Assembly (NCBI RefSeq): GCF_032271945.1
Contig: NZ_CP130319.1
Span: 5,227,001 to 5,291,000, forward strand
Length of the DNA: 64,000 bases
Direction: 5' to 3'
DNA from: Paenibacillus sp. MBLB1832
GTDB lineage: Bacteria > Bacillota > Bacilli > Paenibacillales > NBRC-103111
This document shows, piece after piece, positions 19,028 through 27,646 of this stretch; the stretch's first letter is position 1, and the number at the start of each line of letters is the position of its first letter. The translations under genes and the position numbers were made by a program. A model generated the notes under the pieces. The model searched no databases, had not been told where the DNA came from, and saw only the letters and a list, made by a program, of their open reading frames with translations.

Positions 19028-19798
19028 CTATTCGCTGATACGCACCTCAATGCCTAACGCTTTCACTTTGTCGATCCATTCCTTCGGACATCCTGAGTCC
19101 GTAACTAGCATAGAAATGTCCTTCAGATTAGCAACACGTGCAAACGTCGATAAACCGAATTTGCTATGATCCGCTACCAGAATAACTTCTTCTGCTCGCT
19201 GCATCATTTTACGTGCAATGACAGCTTCTGCCAGATGGAAATCTGTCAGTCCATCCGTTAAGGAAATGCCGCCCGCGGATATGAAGGCTTTGTTCACTTT
19301 AAACTGATCGAGCATTTGATCTGCGAGAGAGCCAGTCACCGCACGGCATTCTTGGTTGACTTCCCCGCCTGTGAAAATAAGTCTCCCACGGAACGTTTCC
19401 ATCGCCAAATTCAGAATCGTGATGGAGTTCGTAATGAGGGTCACATTCGTTTTATCTTTTAAAAAGGGAATCATTTCGATCGTCGTTGTCCCATTATCCA
19501 ACATAATCGTCTCACCATCTTGTACGAGTGACGCTGCCAGCTTGCCAATTGCCATTTTCTCAGGCTTCATCATTTGCACGCGACTTTGAAAAGGGGGCTC
19601 CACCAGCTCCATACGCATTCGAACTGCGCCGCCGTATACTTTCCGAAGCTTGCCTTCCTTCTCCAGGCGATCCAGATCCCGCCGCACCGTCTCCGTCGAT
19701 ACGTTCAAAAGCTCAGACAGATGATGGACTTGGACTTTGCCCTCCACATCCAGCTGATTCAGGATTGTCATCCTGCGATCTTCATAGGTTAGTGACAT
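19028..19798 (-). CDS. DeoR/GlpR-family transcriptional repressor
   Basis: 256 residues. The N-terminal winged helix contains VQVHHLSELLNVSTETVRRDLDRLEKEGKLRKVYGGA, the DeoR signature. The C-terminal sugar-phosphate sensor domain (about 75-250) has TIMLDNGTTTIEM, ITNSI and the conserved ILVADHSKFG segment. Members repress sugar catabolic or transport genes and release DNA on binding a phosphorylated sugar. It is divergent from a phosphoesterase-EamA gene pair. TGTTGTTT-type repeats in the intergenic region are plausible operators for control of both sides. Confidence 0.93.
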   Translation of the reverse strand: MSLTYEDRRMTILNQLDVEGKVQVHHLSELLNVSTETVRRDLDRLEKEGKLRKVYGGAVRMRMELVEPPFQSRVQMMKPEKMAIGKLAASLVQDGETIMLDNGTTTIEMIPFLKDKTNVTLITNSITILNLAMETFRGRLIFTGGEVNQECRAVTGSLADQMLDQFKVNKAFISAGGISLTDGLTDFHLAEAVIARKMMQRAEEVILVADHSKFGLSTFARVANLKDISMLVTDSGCPKEWIDKVKALGIEVRISE

Positions 19799-19875
19799 CT
19801 TAGCCTCCTGTCTAACGTGATTATGTGAATTATATAAAATGTATCATGTTTAATTGACTATTCCCGATGAATTCG

Positions 19876-20031
19876 TGTTGTTTCATGTTGTTTTTATTAT
19901 TGTATGTGCAGGTGGGAGAGCTGTCAACTTAGGAGCGGCGTGCTAAATTATGTGTTGACAGTTGGATTAGACGGGCGATACAATTGTCAACAAACAACAA
20001 GATATCAATATGAAACCACATAACAACAACT
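19876..20031 (+). promoter_or_regulatory. Divergent control region with sigma-A promoter and repeated TGTTG elements
   Basis: A good promoter for the plus-strand genes has TTGACA at 19955-19960, an 18-base spacer and TACAAT at 19979-19984. Direct TGTTG elements at 19876-19880 and 19886-19890 recur in inverted orientation as CAACAAACAACAA (19988-20000) and AACAACAAC (20022-20030), on both sides of the promoter. Repeats of this kind are typical DeoR-family operators, so looping or blocking by the adjacent repressor is likely. GTTGACA and TGTCAAC also form an inverted repeat around the promoter. Confidence 0.6.
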
Positions 20032-20064
20032 CCAATGACAAGTATGAATCAGGGGGACTTTCGT

Positions 20065-21030
20065 ATGCCACACTCACTTGTTTTCCGAGAAGATCGCACC
20101 TTCACCATTGCCCAGTTTACTGATTTACATTGGAAAGACGGAGGCGCCCTCGACCAAATGACGGGTCAACTCATGGCCGACATTCTGGATGCTGAGCGGC
20201 CCGACCTGGTCGTCTTTACAGGCGACGTCATCTATACTGGCGATGTTGCGCCAGGGGAGCCCATTTGTGACGATCCCTTGCAAGCCTTGCAAGGTGCTGT
20301 GGCAGCGACCGAAGCTCGGGGGATACCTTGGGCCGTGGTGTTCGGCAATCACGATACCGAGACGTTGATAACACGAGATGAGCTGATGACGGCTGTCTTA
20401 ACCTATCCGCATACCCTAGCCCAGCGCGGCCCCGAGGACATTAACGGTACTGGTAATTATCGGCTTACAATATATGATGGGGATGGACAGAACAAGGTCA
20501 ATTTGTACTTCCTTGATTCTGGTGCTTATTCACCGCTTCCGCATATTGGGGGCTATGATTGGATTCGCAGTGATCAAATCGATTGGTACCGCAAGGAGTC
20601 GCTGGCGACCCGCGCTGATTCTGGCGATCAACCGTTGCCCGCGCTCGCTTTCTTCCATATTCCACTGCCCGAATATCAGTTGATGTGGGACACGAAAACT
20701 TGCTATGGCAGCTACTTCGAAAATGCTGTTTATAGTGCAAATGTTAACTCCGGGATGTTCACTGCCATGCTAGAAATGGGCGATGTCATCGGTACGTTCG
20801 TCGGTCATGACCATATCAACGACTTCTGGGGCGAGCTTCATGGCATACGCCTTTGTTACGGAAGAGCAACAGGCTACAACACCTACGGCAAAGAAGGCTT
20901 TCCTCGAGGGGCGAGAATGATCCGACTCCGACAGGATGAGCGCTCCTTCGAGACTTGGCTGCGGCTTGCGGATGGCAGTGTATTGCATGAGCAGCCCGAA
21001 CATCTGGCTGGCACTGCGAAAAGCGAGTAA
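20065..21030 (+). CDS. Calcineurin-like metallophosphoesterase
   Basis: 321 residues from the ATG at 20065, which follows an AGGGGGA site; an earlier ATG at 20035 lacks one. The dimetal motifs occur in order: FTDLHW, VVFTGDVIYTGD, VVFGNHDTE, a histidine in FFHIPLPEY, and TFVGHDHINDF. This is the purple-acid-phosphatase/Icc-like branch of cytosolic phosphoesterases. There is no signal peptide. The substrate could be a phosphodiester or sugar phosphate; the divergent DeoR regulator suggests a link to a phosphorylated metabolite. Confidence 0.9.
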   Translation: MPHSLVFREDRTFTIAQFTDLHWKDGGALDQMTGQLMADILDAERPDLVVFTGDVIYTGDVAPGEPICDDPLQALQGAVAATEARGIPWAVVFGNHDTETLITRDELMTAVLTYPHTLAQRGPEDINGTGNYRLTIYDGDGQNKVNLYFLDSGAYSPLPHIGGYDWIRSDQIDWYRKESLATRADSGDQPLPALAFFHIPLPEYQLMWDTKTCYGSYFENAVYSANVNSGMFTAMLEMGDVIGTFVGHDHINDFWGELHGIRLCYGRATGYNTYGKEGFPRGARMIRLRQDERSFETWLRLADGSVLHEQPEHLAGTAKSE

Positions 21031-21048
21031 TAACATGGAGATGATGAC

Positions 21049-21915
21049 TTGGTACTCGTAGCAACCATACTCGTTTTAGCCTCGGGACTCACACATGCCA
21101 TTTGGAGTTTGTTCACCAAGCGAAGCCATAACAAAAGCGCCTTCCTCTGGTCCATCATCATGGTGACGACAATTATTCTTTTACCTTATTTAATCCGAGA
21201 ATTATGGACTCATCCCTTATCCTTTTCTGCTTATGGCTTATTGCTGGTATCCGCATGCATGCAAGTGATTTACGCTTTCTTGCTGGCACACACCTACAAT
21301 ATGGGTGACCTCTCGCAGATCTACCCGATCATGCGAGGCACCAACACCTTATTTATCCCGATACTCGGTGTCTTGTTCCTTGGCGAAAAGCTATCCCTCT
21401 GGGGATGGCTAGGTCTGCTAGGCATGATCATCGGCTTCATTTCGCTTAGCGGGATTTTTACAGGACGGCAGAGTAGTCAAGGATTAAGCCGCTGGGAAAC
21501 GATTAAGCCATTCCTCATGGCCTTATGTGTCGGAGTCTGTACAACGTGCTACGTACTCGTTGATAAGCTGAACCTCGGCAACATTTCGGCAATCTCCCTA
21601 CTTGAAGTGACGAATATCGGGTTCGTCGCGGGACTGACTCCGCTCGTGATCAAGTCAAAGCAGCTGCGCAAGGAGTGGCAACTCAACAGCCGCATCATCT
21701 GGCTCGGAGCGATCCTCAATCCGCTATCCTATTTGCTGTTCCTGATGGCGCTGACCTACGCCCCCGTAGCCCACATCTCACCGCTCCGTGAAATCGGCAC
21801 CGTGTTCGCCACGATTTTGGGCATCGTTGTGTTGAAAGAGAAGCAGGGACAGCTGCGAATTCTCTGCTCGGCGCTCATCCTGCTGGGCATCTTGATGATT
21901 AGCTTTTTGGGGTAG
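21049..21915 (+). CDS. EamA/DMT-superfamily transporter
   Basis: 288 residues, ten predicted helices arranged as two EamA repeats; the second begins near FLMALCVGVCTTCYVLVDK and each ends with a PILGVLFLGEKLSLWGWLG-like or ATILGIVVLKEKQGQLR segment. The start is TTG at 21049 with GGAG about 9 bases upstream, 18 bases after the phosphoesterase stop, so the two genes form an operon. EamA proteins export or import small metabolites; the substrate cannot be predicted. Confidence 0.9.
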   Translation: MVLVATILVLASGLTHAIWSLFTKRSHNKSAFLWSIIMVTTIILLPYLIRELWTHPLSFSAYGLLLVSACMQVIYAFLLAHTYNMGDLSQIYPIMRGTNTLFIPILGVLFLGEKLSLWGWLGLLGMIIGFISLSGIFTGRQSSQGLSRWETIKPFLMALCVGVCTTCYVLVDKLNLGNISAISLLEVTNIGFVAGLTPLVIKSKQLRKEWQLNSRIIWLGAILNPLSYLLFLMALTYAPVAHISPLREIGTVFATILGIVVLKEKQGQLRILCSALILLGILMISFLG

Positions 21916-21961
21916 GGGTGGGGGGGAGTGCCAGTATCATGAATGTCAGTTGAAACAACAA

Positions 21962-21997
21962 ATACGGTAGATACTGGTTTTCCAGGATCCACCGTAT
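21962..21997. terminator. Bidirectional terminator between EamA and SLH genes
   Basis: ATACGGTAGATACTGG pairs with CCAGGATCCACCGTAT (two mismatches) across a TTTT loop, with AT-rich flanks on both sides. It lies between convergent genes and can serve both. Confidence 0.85.
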
Positions 21998-22015
21998 AAT
22001 TTTTAGATCATTTTC

Positions 22016-25000
22016 TTATACGTTAATATCAAGACCAAGATTGACCTTCAACAAACGGAGAATCATCATTACTGACTCAGCTCTGGAAGCAGCAGCGTTA
22101 GGATCAAATTTACCGTCTCCGTTGCCACCAACAATACCCGCTACCGCCAGCTGATTGATAGCATCCTCCGCCCAATTTCCGCCTATATCGGAGAATTTTC
22201 GACCGTTGTTTGCAGGACTCAAGTTCATTACTTTTGCTAGGATGGCAACCATCTCAGCGCGGGAAATATCATTGTCTGGCTTAAATGTACCATCTTCATA
22301 GCCACTAATAATACCGTTAGACTTCAAGGCATTAATTGCTGTTTCAGCCCAGTGACCTTTGGAGTCTCCGAAAGATGCAGAGTCCTTAGAATCGATTCCA
22401 AGAGCTTTAACTAGCATTGTTGCAAATTCTGCCCTTGTTACTTGAGCACCGCTATGGAACGAACCATCCGTATAACCAGTAACGATACCAATTTGTGCTG
22501 CTACTTGGATAGCGTTTGCACTCCAATCAGTTGGCTGCACGTCTTGGAATACCACAACTGGAGCATTTGCAATAGCTTCAATGATCTTTTGCTTAACAAC
22601 TTCAACATTAACGATTTCTGGATTAAATACAGGTTTTTCTGGCGTAGGCTCAGGCTTAGGTTCTGGCTTAGGTTCTGGCTTAGGTTCTGGCTTAGGTTCT
22701 GGCTTAGGCTCTGGTGTTAGTGGGCCCGAAACTGGATTGCTTATATTCACAGTTATCGAATACCATGTATCAGGACTCTCTACAGATGTCGCGGTTACTC
22801 TTACTGCACCTGCACTTATCGCATTCAACAAACCTGTTGAACTGATAGTAGCTCTGCCAGTTAAATTAACTACTGACCATGTTATAGCTTTGTTTGTTGC
22901 ATTGTCAGGAGTTACTGTAGCGGTGTACTGATAGTTGTTCCCAACAGTTGCGGATACATCTCCAGAGACGGTCACCATATGTACTGGGATACCAATTGGT
23001 GACGCAGCAGTAATCTTTTCAAGAATGGATAGATTGCTGCTCTCACCTGATGCATTTACTGCAGTAACGGCAAGTTTTACAGCTCCTACTGGAAGTGAAG
23101 TTCCAGTAGCAATGTTTATCTGATAAACACTTCCAATTGCCTTCTTGACTAGTGCTAAACTTCCTACCTTTTGATTATCGGCATTCAAGAAATAGACCTT
23201 GTAGCCTGTGATTTGAGTTTGATCGGCGGCTGCTGTCCATGAGAGTTTTCCTCCGATTTTGTCTTGCGCTGTTTCAGTATTCTGAAAAGAAATTGTAACT
23301 GGCGCAGGTAAATAGACGGAATTAGTAATCGTGACAGGAAGTGAAGAAATATTATCCCACAAATTGATTAATGTAACTTTATTTAATTCTTGTTGGGCTT
23401 GATCTAACGGAACAACTCCTACATAAACGGCGTTGCTTGGAACGGTTTGAACATTATATACAGCATAATTGACTGTCCCAGCATTAATCATCGCAAACGC
23501 GTTACCTATAGGTTGAATGTTCGCATCAATGAAGTACGCTGCATAACCGGTAATGCCAGATTCATCAACGCCAGGTGACCACATAAACGTGCCATTATAT
23601 AAACCGGCAGAAGGTTGGTTATCTGTAAAGGTTACATTGGTAGCTAAGAAATTAGGCGAATCATAAATAGGCGAAGCCTTAAACTTGCTGCTTTCAGCAT
23701 AAGCATTCTTGGAAAAGATACCGATCTGCTTGGCATTGGCTGGTATTGAGGTATTTGCAATCGCAATAGAGTTTATGGAACCTTTGGCCAATTCACCGAT
23801 CATACCAAGTTTATTGCCTTGCGCATCTAAATAATAAGCGGTATAGCTAGTGATATAAGATTGATCATCTGGAACTGTCCAAGCAACATTACCTTGAATT
23901 TGACCAGACGTACCATTGGTATCCCTGAAGCTTACGGTTTTGGCTATTTCTCTTGGAATTTTAATTTCATCTACGCTGGAGTATCGGAATAATCCATTTT
24001 TCGCTTGACTGTAGAGCAGGACGCTGCCGTCGTCACTAATAGTTACGTGATCTATTGTGAAGGGAAGATTGAAAATCTTATTCCCATTTATCCGATCATA
24101 GACTGCTGTTTTGGAGATAACATATTGATTTTTAGCCATAAGAACTTGCTCAGGATAGGAAGCATTCACCGTAGTCAAATTACTCGCATCAAGGTTTTTC
24201 CCTGCAAAGAAGATCTCATTCCCATCCTTGACTAAAGGTCTGGAGGAAGGGGAATACCCTGCTGAAATACCAAAAGTTCTATATTTTCCTACATTGCTCG
24301 GATCCAATCCTACGAGTGATAGTTGTGATGGGGATGACTGAGACTCTCCGATGTAAATTTTGTTCAGTTCTGGACTGTATATCAGATCACCCTGATAAAA
24401 GGATGTGTTGATTTGGTCGCTAAACACAACTTTACTTGATGCCGTTGTTGTTCGATCATATGTGTGAAGCTCTCTGTTGCCGCTTCCCGGGAATTCCGGC
24501 AAGAAGTAAATATTATTAGGGCTTAATGCAATATGATACGGAGTTTCATCTACAATAAGATTGGAAATGTTTCCGCTATAAACAGAATCTGTGACTGCGA
24601 TTTTGGTGCTTCCGTACAATGCAATGTAAAGTTTGCCGTCATAAAGGTCTATATCAGTCGGCTTGGACCCTATAAACATCTCATGCTCAATGGATAGAGT
24701 CGCAGGATTAATATAAAGCAGCTTATTGGCATCTTGCGATACAGCATACAATAATCCCGTGTCTTGACTGTAAACCATGTCAGTTACAGGCAAATTGAAG
24801 CCAAGTTTATTATCCACATATGTTGTTTGTGTTACCGTGTTTGTTGGAGTTAAATTGAGGTTTAGTTTTTCAATAGCCTTTGTTGTCGTATTGAATAAGT
24901 ATGTATTATTGGAACCATCCATCAATATACGTTCAGTTTGATAGGGAAGGTTAGTAATTTTTGTGAAATTATTGCGATCGTAAACTGCGGTATCGGAAAA

Positions 25001-25840
25001 TGCATAATTATCTTTTACATAAAAAATCTTATTCTCATAGGGACCGTCTTTAAAATCGCCGTGGATGATTTTCAAATTGGTTTTATCGAATTTGTGTCCT
25101 GCAAAGAATACATCATTGCCGTCTTGGATTACTTTACGTCCTGCATAGGAGAATCCATATCCGCCGTAATAGGTAGATTGGTTGTTAGGTACTAAAGTAT
25201 CTGTCGCTGTGTTATATGCTGCTAGTTTTGAACCAGATAAACCGCTCTCACCTACGTATAAAGTATGTGTCGATTTATCTACAGCAAGGTCGGGCTTGTA
25301 ATATACTTTTGGATACACATCTACTTGTGTCTCAACATTAGTCGTTAAATTAATATCGTAAACAAAATCAGAATTATCCTTTACAACATAGTAAAGCTTA
25401 TTCCCATCAACCGCCACTCGATAAGGCGAACGGCTGCCACCGGTAGTAAGGGTAGAAGTAATTGCTTGAGAAGCAACGTCTACTACCTTAATTTGCGTTG
25501 CCCCAGAGAGTGGAATATAAAGCTTGCCATTATCCATTGCAATCCCAGACGGACTTGATCCAATAGCAAATTGCTTCTCGACTTGCAGATCACTTGTCCG
25601 GATAAACAGCAATTCGTTTGTATCGTTTGTTATCGCATAAATATAACCAGTTTGTTCCTCCATTACCCAGTCCACAATACTCTTATTAAGCATGTTCGTT
25701 GTTGCAGCTGCCGATACTCGGGCTACCGATCCTGGAATCACCATACTTACGGAGAAAAATAATAAACAAAATACGAGCAGAGATGCAATTTTCTTTCTCA
25801 CTTGCGGCTTCGTGTTGAATCCTCTGTTTAATAAACTCAT
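22016..25840 (-). CDS. Large surface protein with beta-propeller repeats, Ig-like domain and three SLH domains
   Basis: 1274 residues from the ATG at 25840, preceded by GGAGG. A basic N terminus and hydrophobic stretch form a signal peptide ending near VSAAA. Residues about 40-650 contain two YncE-like propeller segments that repeat MVYSQDTGLLYAV- and LYIPLSGATQIKVVD-type strands. Four or more fibronectin-like modules follow, each with ISFQ/VTFTDN and QITGYKVYFL-type strands. Next come a BIG2-type Ig-like domain (ATVTPDNATNKAITWSV), a linker of five EPKP units, and three SLH domains (about 1090-1270, each with ITRAE/TRAEF-like motifs) that bind secondary cell wall polymer. It is probably an adhesin or matrix protein, and the cyclic-di-GMP riboswitch upstream supports a biofilm or attachment role. 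Confidence 0.9.
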   Translation of the reverse strand: MSLLNRGFNTKPQVRKKIASLLVFCLLFFSVSMVIPGSVARVSAAATTNMLNKSIVDWVMEEQTGYIYAITNDTNELLFIRTSDLQVEKQFAIGSSPSGIAMDNGKLYIPLSGATQIKVVDVASQAITSTLTTGGSRSPYRVAVDGNKLYYVVKDNSDFVYDINLTTNVETQVDVYPKVYYKPDLAVDKSTHTLYVGESGLSGSKLAAYNTATDTLVPNNQSTYYGGYGFSYAGRKVIQDGNDVFFAGHKFDKTNLKIIHGDFKDGPYENKIFYVKDNYAFSDTAVYDRNNFTKITNLPYQTERILMDGSNNTYLFNTTTKAIEKLNLNLTPTNTVTQTTYVDNKLGFNLPVTDMVYSQDTGLLYAVSQDANKLLYINPATLSIEHEMFIGSKPTDIDLYDGKLYIALYGSTKIAVTDSVYSGNISNLIVDETPYHIALSPNNIYFLPEFPGSGNRELHTYDRTTTASSKVVFSDQINTSFYQGDLIYSPELNKIYIGESQSSPSQLSLVGLDPSNVGKYRTFGISAGYSPSSRPLVKDGNEIFFAGKNLDASNLTTVNASYPEQVLMAKNQYVISKTAVYDRINGNKIFNLPFTIDHVTISDDGSVLLYSQAKNGLFRYSSVDEIKIPREIAKTVSFRDTNGTSGQIQGNVAWTVPDDQSYITSYTAYYLDAQGNKLGMIGELAKGSINSIAIANTSIPANAKQIGIFSKNAYAESSKFKASPIYDSPNFLATNVTFTDNQPSAGLYNGTFMWSPGVDESGITGYAAYFIDANIQPIGNAFAMINAGTVNYAVYNVQTVPSNAVYVGVVPLDQAQQELNKVTLINLWDNISSLPVTITNSVYLPAPVTISFQNTETAQDKIGGKLSWTAAADQTQITGYKVYFLNADNQKVGSLALVKKAIGSVYQINIATGTSLPVGAVKLAVTAVNASGESSNLSILEKITAASPIGIPVHMVTVSGDVSATVGNNYQYTATVTPDNATNKAITWSVVNLTGRATISSTGLLNAISAGAVRVTATSVESPDTWYSITVNISNPVSGPLTPEPKPEPKPEPKPEPKPEPKPEPTPEKPVFNPEIVNVEVVKQKIIEAIANAPVVVFQDVQPTDWSANAIQVAAQIGIVTGYTDGSFHSGAQVTRAEFATMLVKALGIDSKDSASFGDSKGHWAETAINALKSNGIISGYEDGTFKPDNDISRAEMVAILAKVMNLSPANNGRKFSDIGGNWAEDAINQLAVAGIVGGNGDGKFDPNAAASRAESVMMILRLLKVNLGLDINV

Positions 25841-25864
25841 CCTACACCTCCAAAAATAATACAA

Positions 25865-25909
25865 TCAAAAAAACCTACGCTAAGCACGGGCGGCTTATTA
25901 CGCAGGTTG
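25865..25909 (-). terminator. Expression-platform terminator of the c-di-GMP riboswitch
   Basis: On the minus strand AACCTGCGTAATAAGC pairs with GCTTAGCGTAGGTT (small internal mismatch) around a G/C-rich loop and is followed by seven T residues at 25872-25866. It lies between the aptamer and the ribosome binding site of the SLH gene, so folding controls read-through. Confidence 0.85.
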
Positions 25910-25949
25910 ATATACGAATGATCCTATTAAATATACTAGGAATTCTAAT

Positions 25950-26027
25950 GGCAACCTGGCAATCATAGCCTCTTGATAAGGCTTTAGACCCATAGCTTTG
26001 CGTCATCTCCTTTCGGAGATTTTGCCT
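25950..26027 (-). ncRNA. Cyclic-di-GMP-I (GEMM-I) riboswitch aptamer
   Basis: Read on the minus strand, the RNA shows the GEMM-I hallmarks in order: AAAAGGCAAAA, a P1b hairpin ATCTCC-GAAA-GGAGAT with the GNRA tetraloop, GACGCAAAGCTA, GGGTCTAAAGCC, a second helix containing the tetraloop receptor region (GGCTATGATTGCC), and the closing AGGTTGCC that pairs with GGCAA. This class binds cyclic di-GMP between its two helices. A terminator follows about 40 bases later and the SLH surface-protein gene starts 110 bases downstream. Whether ligand turns expression on or off cannot be settled by eye. Confidence 0.9.
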
Positions 26028-26070
26028 TTTACATGAATAAAGAACTAAAAATTAGAACAACACTTACCAG

Positions 26071-26099
26071 ATTATAGGTGATTTCGGTTTCCGTGACAA
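26071..26099 (-). promoter_or_regulatory. Sigma-A promoter of the riboswitch-SLH transcript
   Basis: On the minus strand TTGTCA (26099-26094), a 17-base spacer and TATAAT (26076-26071) form a near-consensus promoter. The start would be near 26064, about 35 bases before the aptamer. Confidence 0.8.
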
Positions 26100-26418
26100 C
26101 AAAAAAATTTAAATTACAACAAAATTCTGCAATTTTCTACTTACATCTGCAGCAAAGCCATCAGCAACATCCTTTTTTTGCTGGCGCGATGCAAGTCGTG
26201 TGATTTGGGGGATTTATTATGGTGCGTTGGACGGGGGTGGCCAGCAAGTGGCTATGGGGTCCTTCGAAGCAAGCTGAAAACTGTGCATAAATGAGTTCTT
26301 TAGCTGTGAAAAGTGATAAATCATCATTTCAAAGGCCTCCCAGGCGTAAATGGCTGCTGGAATGATGATTTTCATCACTACGGTGAAACTTGGAGGGTTG
26401 TGGAGGTGGGGAGGATTT
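26100..26418. other. Non-coding stretch upstream of the riboswitch promoter
   Basis: No convincing gene is seen. AT-rich tracts lie next to the promoter (26100-26145). A loose inverted repeat, AATCATCATTTC near 26319-26330 against GGAATGATGATT at 26359-26370, could end the minus-strand Mpo1-like transcript, but its loop is long and its tail weak. A 71-codon open frame here has a composition and sequence that do not look like protein. Confidence 0.5.
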
Positions 26419-26745
26419 TTACGAACGTTCATCCAAATATTTCTTTATGATCTCTTTCCCCGTAATCATTTCAAAGGTCCTAATAAAAAACCACATAAAC
26501 CCGATATAAAAACCGACAAGTGGATACCGAAAAGATGCCGGCTTATTCCCTTCAAAATAGAAATGACCTACCCAGGAAAACACATAGTGCAGAATCCCAA
26601 GGCCCAGCGTCACCCAAATATTATTAAATAAAAATATCCAACCAAGAAAGGCAAACAAAAAAGCAAAGTAATGCAGAGTCTGATTATATCGGTTCTGATG
26701 GGCTTTCATATAGAAATTCAAATCTCTTCTAATTTGATCTTTCAA
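26419..26745 (-). CDS. Mpo1/DUF962-family membrane protein
   Basis: 108 residues. It starts with TTG at 26745, overlapping the TGA of the GNAT gene, with GAGGG seven bases upstream. The N-terminal FYMKAHQNRYNQTLHYFAF and the central HYVFSWVGHFYFEGNKPASF match the Mpo1-like family (yeast YGL010w), whose yeast member is a dioxygenase acting on 2-hydroxy fatty acids. Three hydrophobic helices are present. The conserved histidines and the glycine after the FE are kept. Its bacterial role is not established. Confidence 0.85.
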   Translation of the reverse strand: MKDQIRRDLNFYMKAHQNRYNQTLHYFAFLFAFLGWIFLFNNIWVTLGLGILHYVFSWVGHFYFEGNKPASFRYPLVGFYIGFMWFFIRTFEMITGKEIIKKYLDERS

Positions 26746-27296
26746 ATTGATCCCTCAAATTCCCTTTTCAAAATACTCATATAAATCGTATCCGAATACC
26801 GCCCATGAATAAACGTTTTCTCTCTTAATCGGCCTTCCTCTTTAAATCCGCACTTCAAATAACATCGATACGCTCGTTCATTAAAATCGTGAACTTCCAG
26901 TTGTAATCGATTTAGATTCAGTCTGTTAAAGACAAAATCTTGCAGTAACTTTATCGCTTCCGTCCCAAATCCTTGGCCCAGATACTCTTTCATTCCAATC
27001 ACAATGCCAAGTTCAGCGGATCTATTTTTCCAGTCGATTCGAAATAAATCAATTTGCCCTATGTATTCCTCCGTATCCTTGTGAGCGATCACAAAGCCCT
27101 TCTGCTCCGTTTTGCCTTCAAGAATGGCGTTTAAATATTGCTCTGTTCCATGAACTGTATGCGGATACAGAAAAATGTCCGATAAATGATCAACAATCTC
27201 AGGATCATTGCACCATTGTCTCATATACTTTAAGTCTTCCTTGCTGTACTCTCTTAAAATAATCCGATCACCCATAAGTCGCGGCATTGGTGGCAC
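26742..27296 (-). CDS. GNAT-family N-acetyltransferase (RimJ/RimL type)
   Basis: 184 residues. The opening LMGDRIILREYSKEDLKYMRQWCNDPEIVDHL and the acetyl-CoA loop region GIVIGMKEYLGQGFGTEAIKLL place it in Acetyltransf_3; RLQLEVHDFNERAYRCYLKCGFKEEGRLRE is the typical C-terminal part. Members acetylate protein N termini, antibiotics or small amines. It is coupled by TTGA overlap to the Mpo1-like gene, but no shared pathway is evident. Confidence 0.92.
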   Translation of the reverse strand: MPPMPRLMGDRIILREYSKEDLKYMRQWCNDPEIVDHLSDIFLYPHTVHGTEQYLNAILEGKTEQKGFVIAHKDTEEYIGQIDLFRIDWKNRSAELGIVIGMKEYLGQGFGTEAIKLLQDFVFNRLNLNRLQLEVHDFNERAYRCYLKCGFKEEGRLREKTFIHGRYSDTIYMSILKREFEGSI

Positions 27297-27322
27297 ATCC
27301 TTTTCGGTTAGTTAAGGGGCAT

Positions 27323-27362
27323 AAAAAAGAGATGACTCCCAATGTATGTAAGGGTCATCTCT
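27323..27362 (-). terminator. Terminator-like hairpin in the leader of the GNAT gene
   Basis: On the minus strand AGAGATGACCC pairs with GGGAGTCATCTCT (one extra base) around a 11-base loop and is followed by six T residues. It lies 27 bases upstream of the GNAT start codon. No minus-strand gene precedes it, so it may be an attenuator for the GNAT transcript; a possible minus promoter (TTGTCA near 27445, TATCAT) lies upstream. Confidence 0.5.
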
Positions 27363-27398
27363 GGTGTCTCAGCTTCGCGGAGGAAGATAAAAAATGTA

Positions 27399-27427
27399 TT
27401 GAACGAAAAATAACGCTATGATATAAT
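27399..27427 (+). promoter_or_regulatory. Sigma-A promoter of the DHA2 exporter gene
   Basis: TTGAAC at 27399-27404, a 17-base spacer and TATAAT at 27422-27427. The start would be near 27434, giving a leader of about 190 bases. GTTGACAA at 27438-27445, directly after the start, and GTTGTCAAC at 27506-27514 form an inverted pair that may be operators. Confidence 0.65.
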
Positions 27428-27556
27428 CGATAGCGATGTTGACAAATTCAAAATATATTACCGTACAGTTCTATCCCTACTTTAATTGTACATCCAAAAC
27501 CTTGAGTTGTCAACGCCCTTTTTTATCCCAAAATTGCGGAAAAGGAGGCACCTTTC

Positions 27557-27646
27557 ATGCAGGCATTGCCTGCGGATCATTTTCATCCATACCCAGCTCT
27601 CAAAGAGCAGAAAGCAGGGATCAATGTCAACTCCTACACAAACTAA
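27557..27646 (+). CDS. Possible 29-residue leader peptide upstream of the exporter
   Basis: An ATG at 27557 is preceded by AAAGGAGG, a near-perfect ribosome binding site and the best one in this leader. The frame runs 29 codons and ends at 27646, overlapping the exporter start (27624) in another frame. Its first codons sit in a GCAGGC-ATT-GCCTGC hairpin. The peptide has no recognised motif. Coupled translation or drug-responsive attenuation of the exporter is plausible for this class of gene, but coding is unproven. Confidence 0.45.
   Translation: MQALPADHFHPYPALKEQKAGINVNSYTN

Noticed and set aside
26318-26372. Inverted repeat AATCATCATTTC / GGAATGATGATT as a terminator
   Set aside because: The loop is about 28 bases and the U tail is poor; it may be chance in AT-rich DNA.
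26217-26432. 71-codon minus-strand frame between the riboswitch and the Mpo1-like gene
   Set aside because: Weak start, Pro/His-rich translation without homology, and overlap with the end of the Mpo1-like gene; treated as chance.
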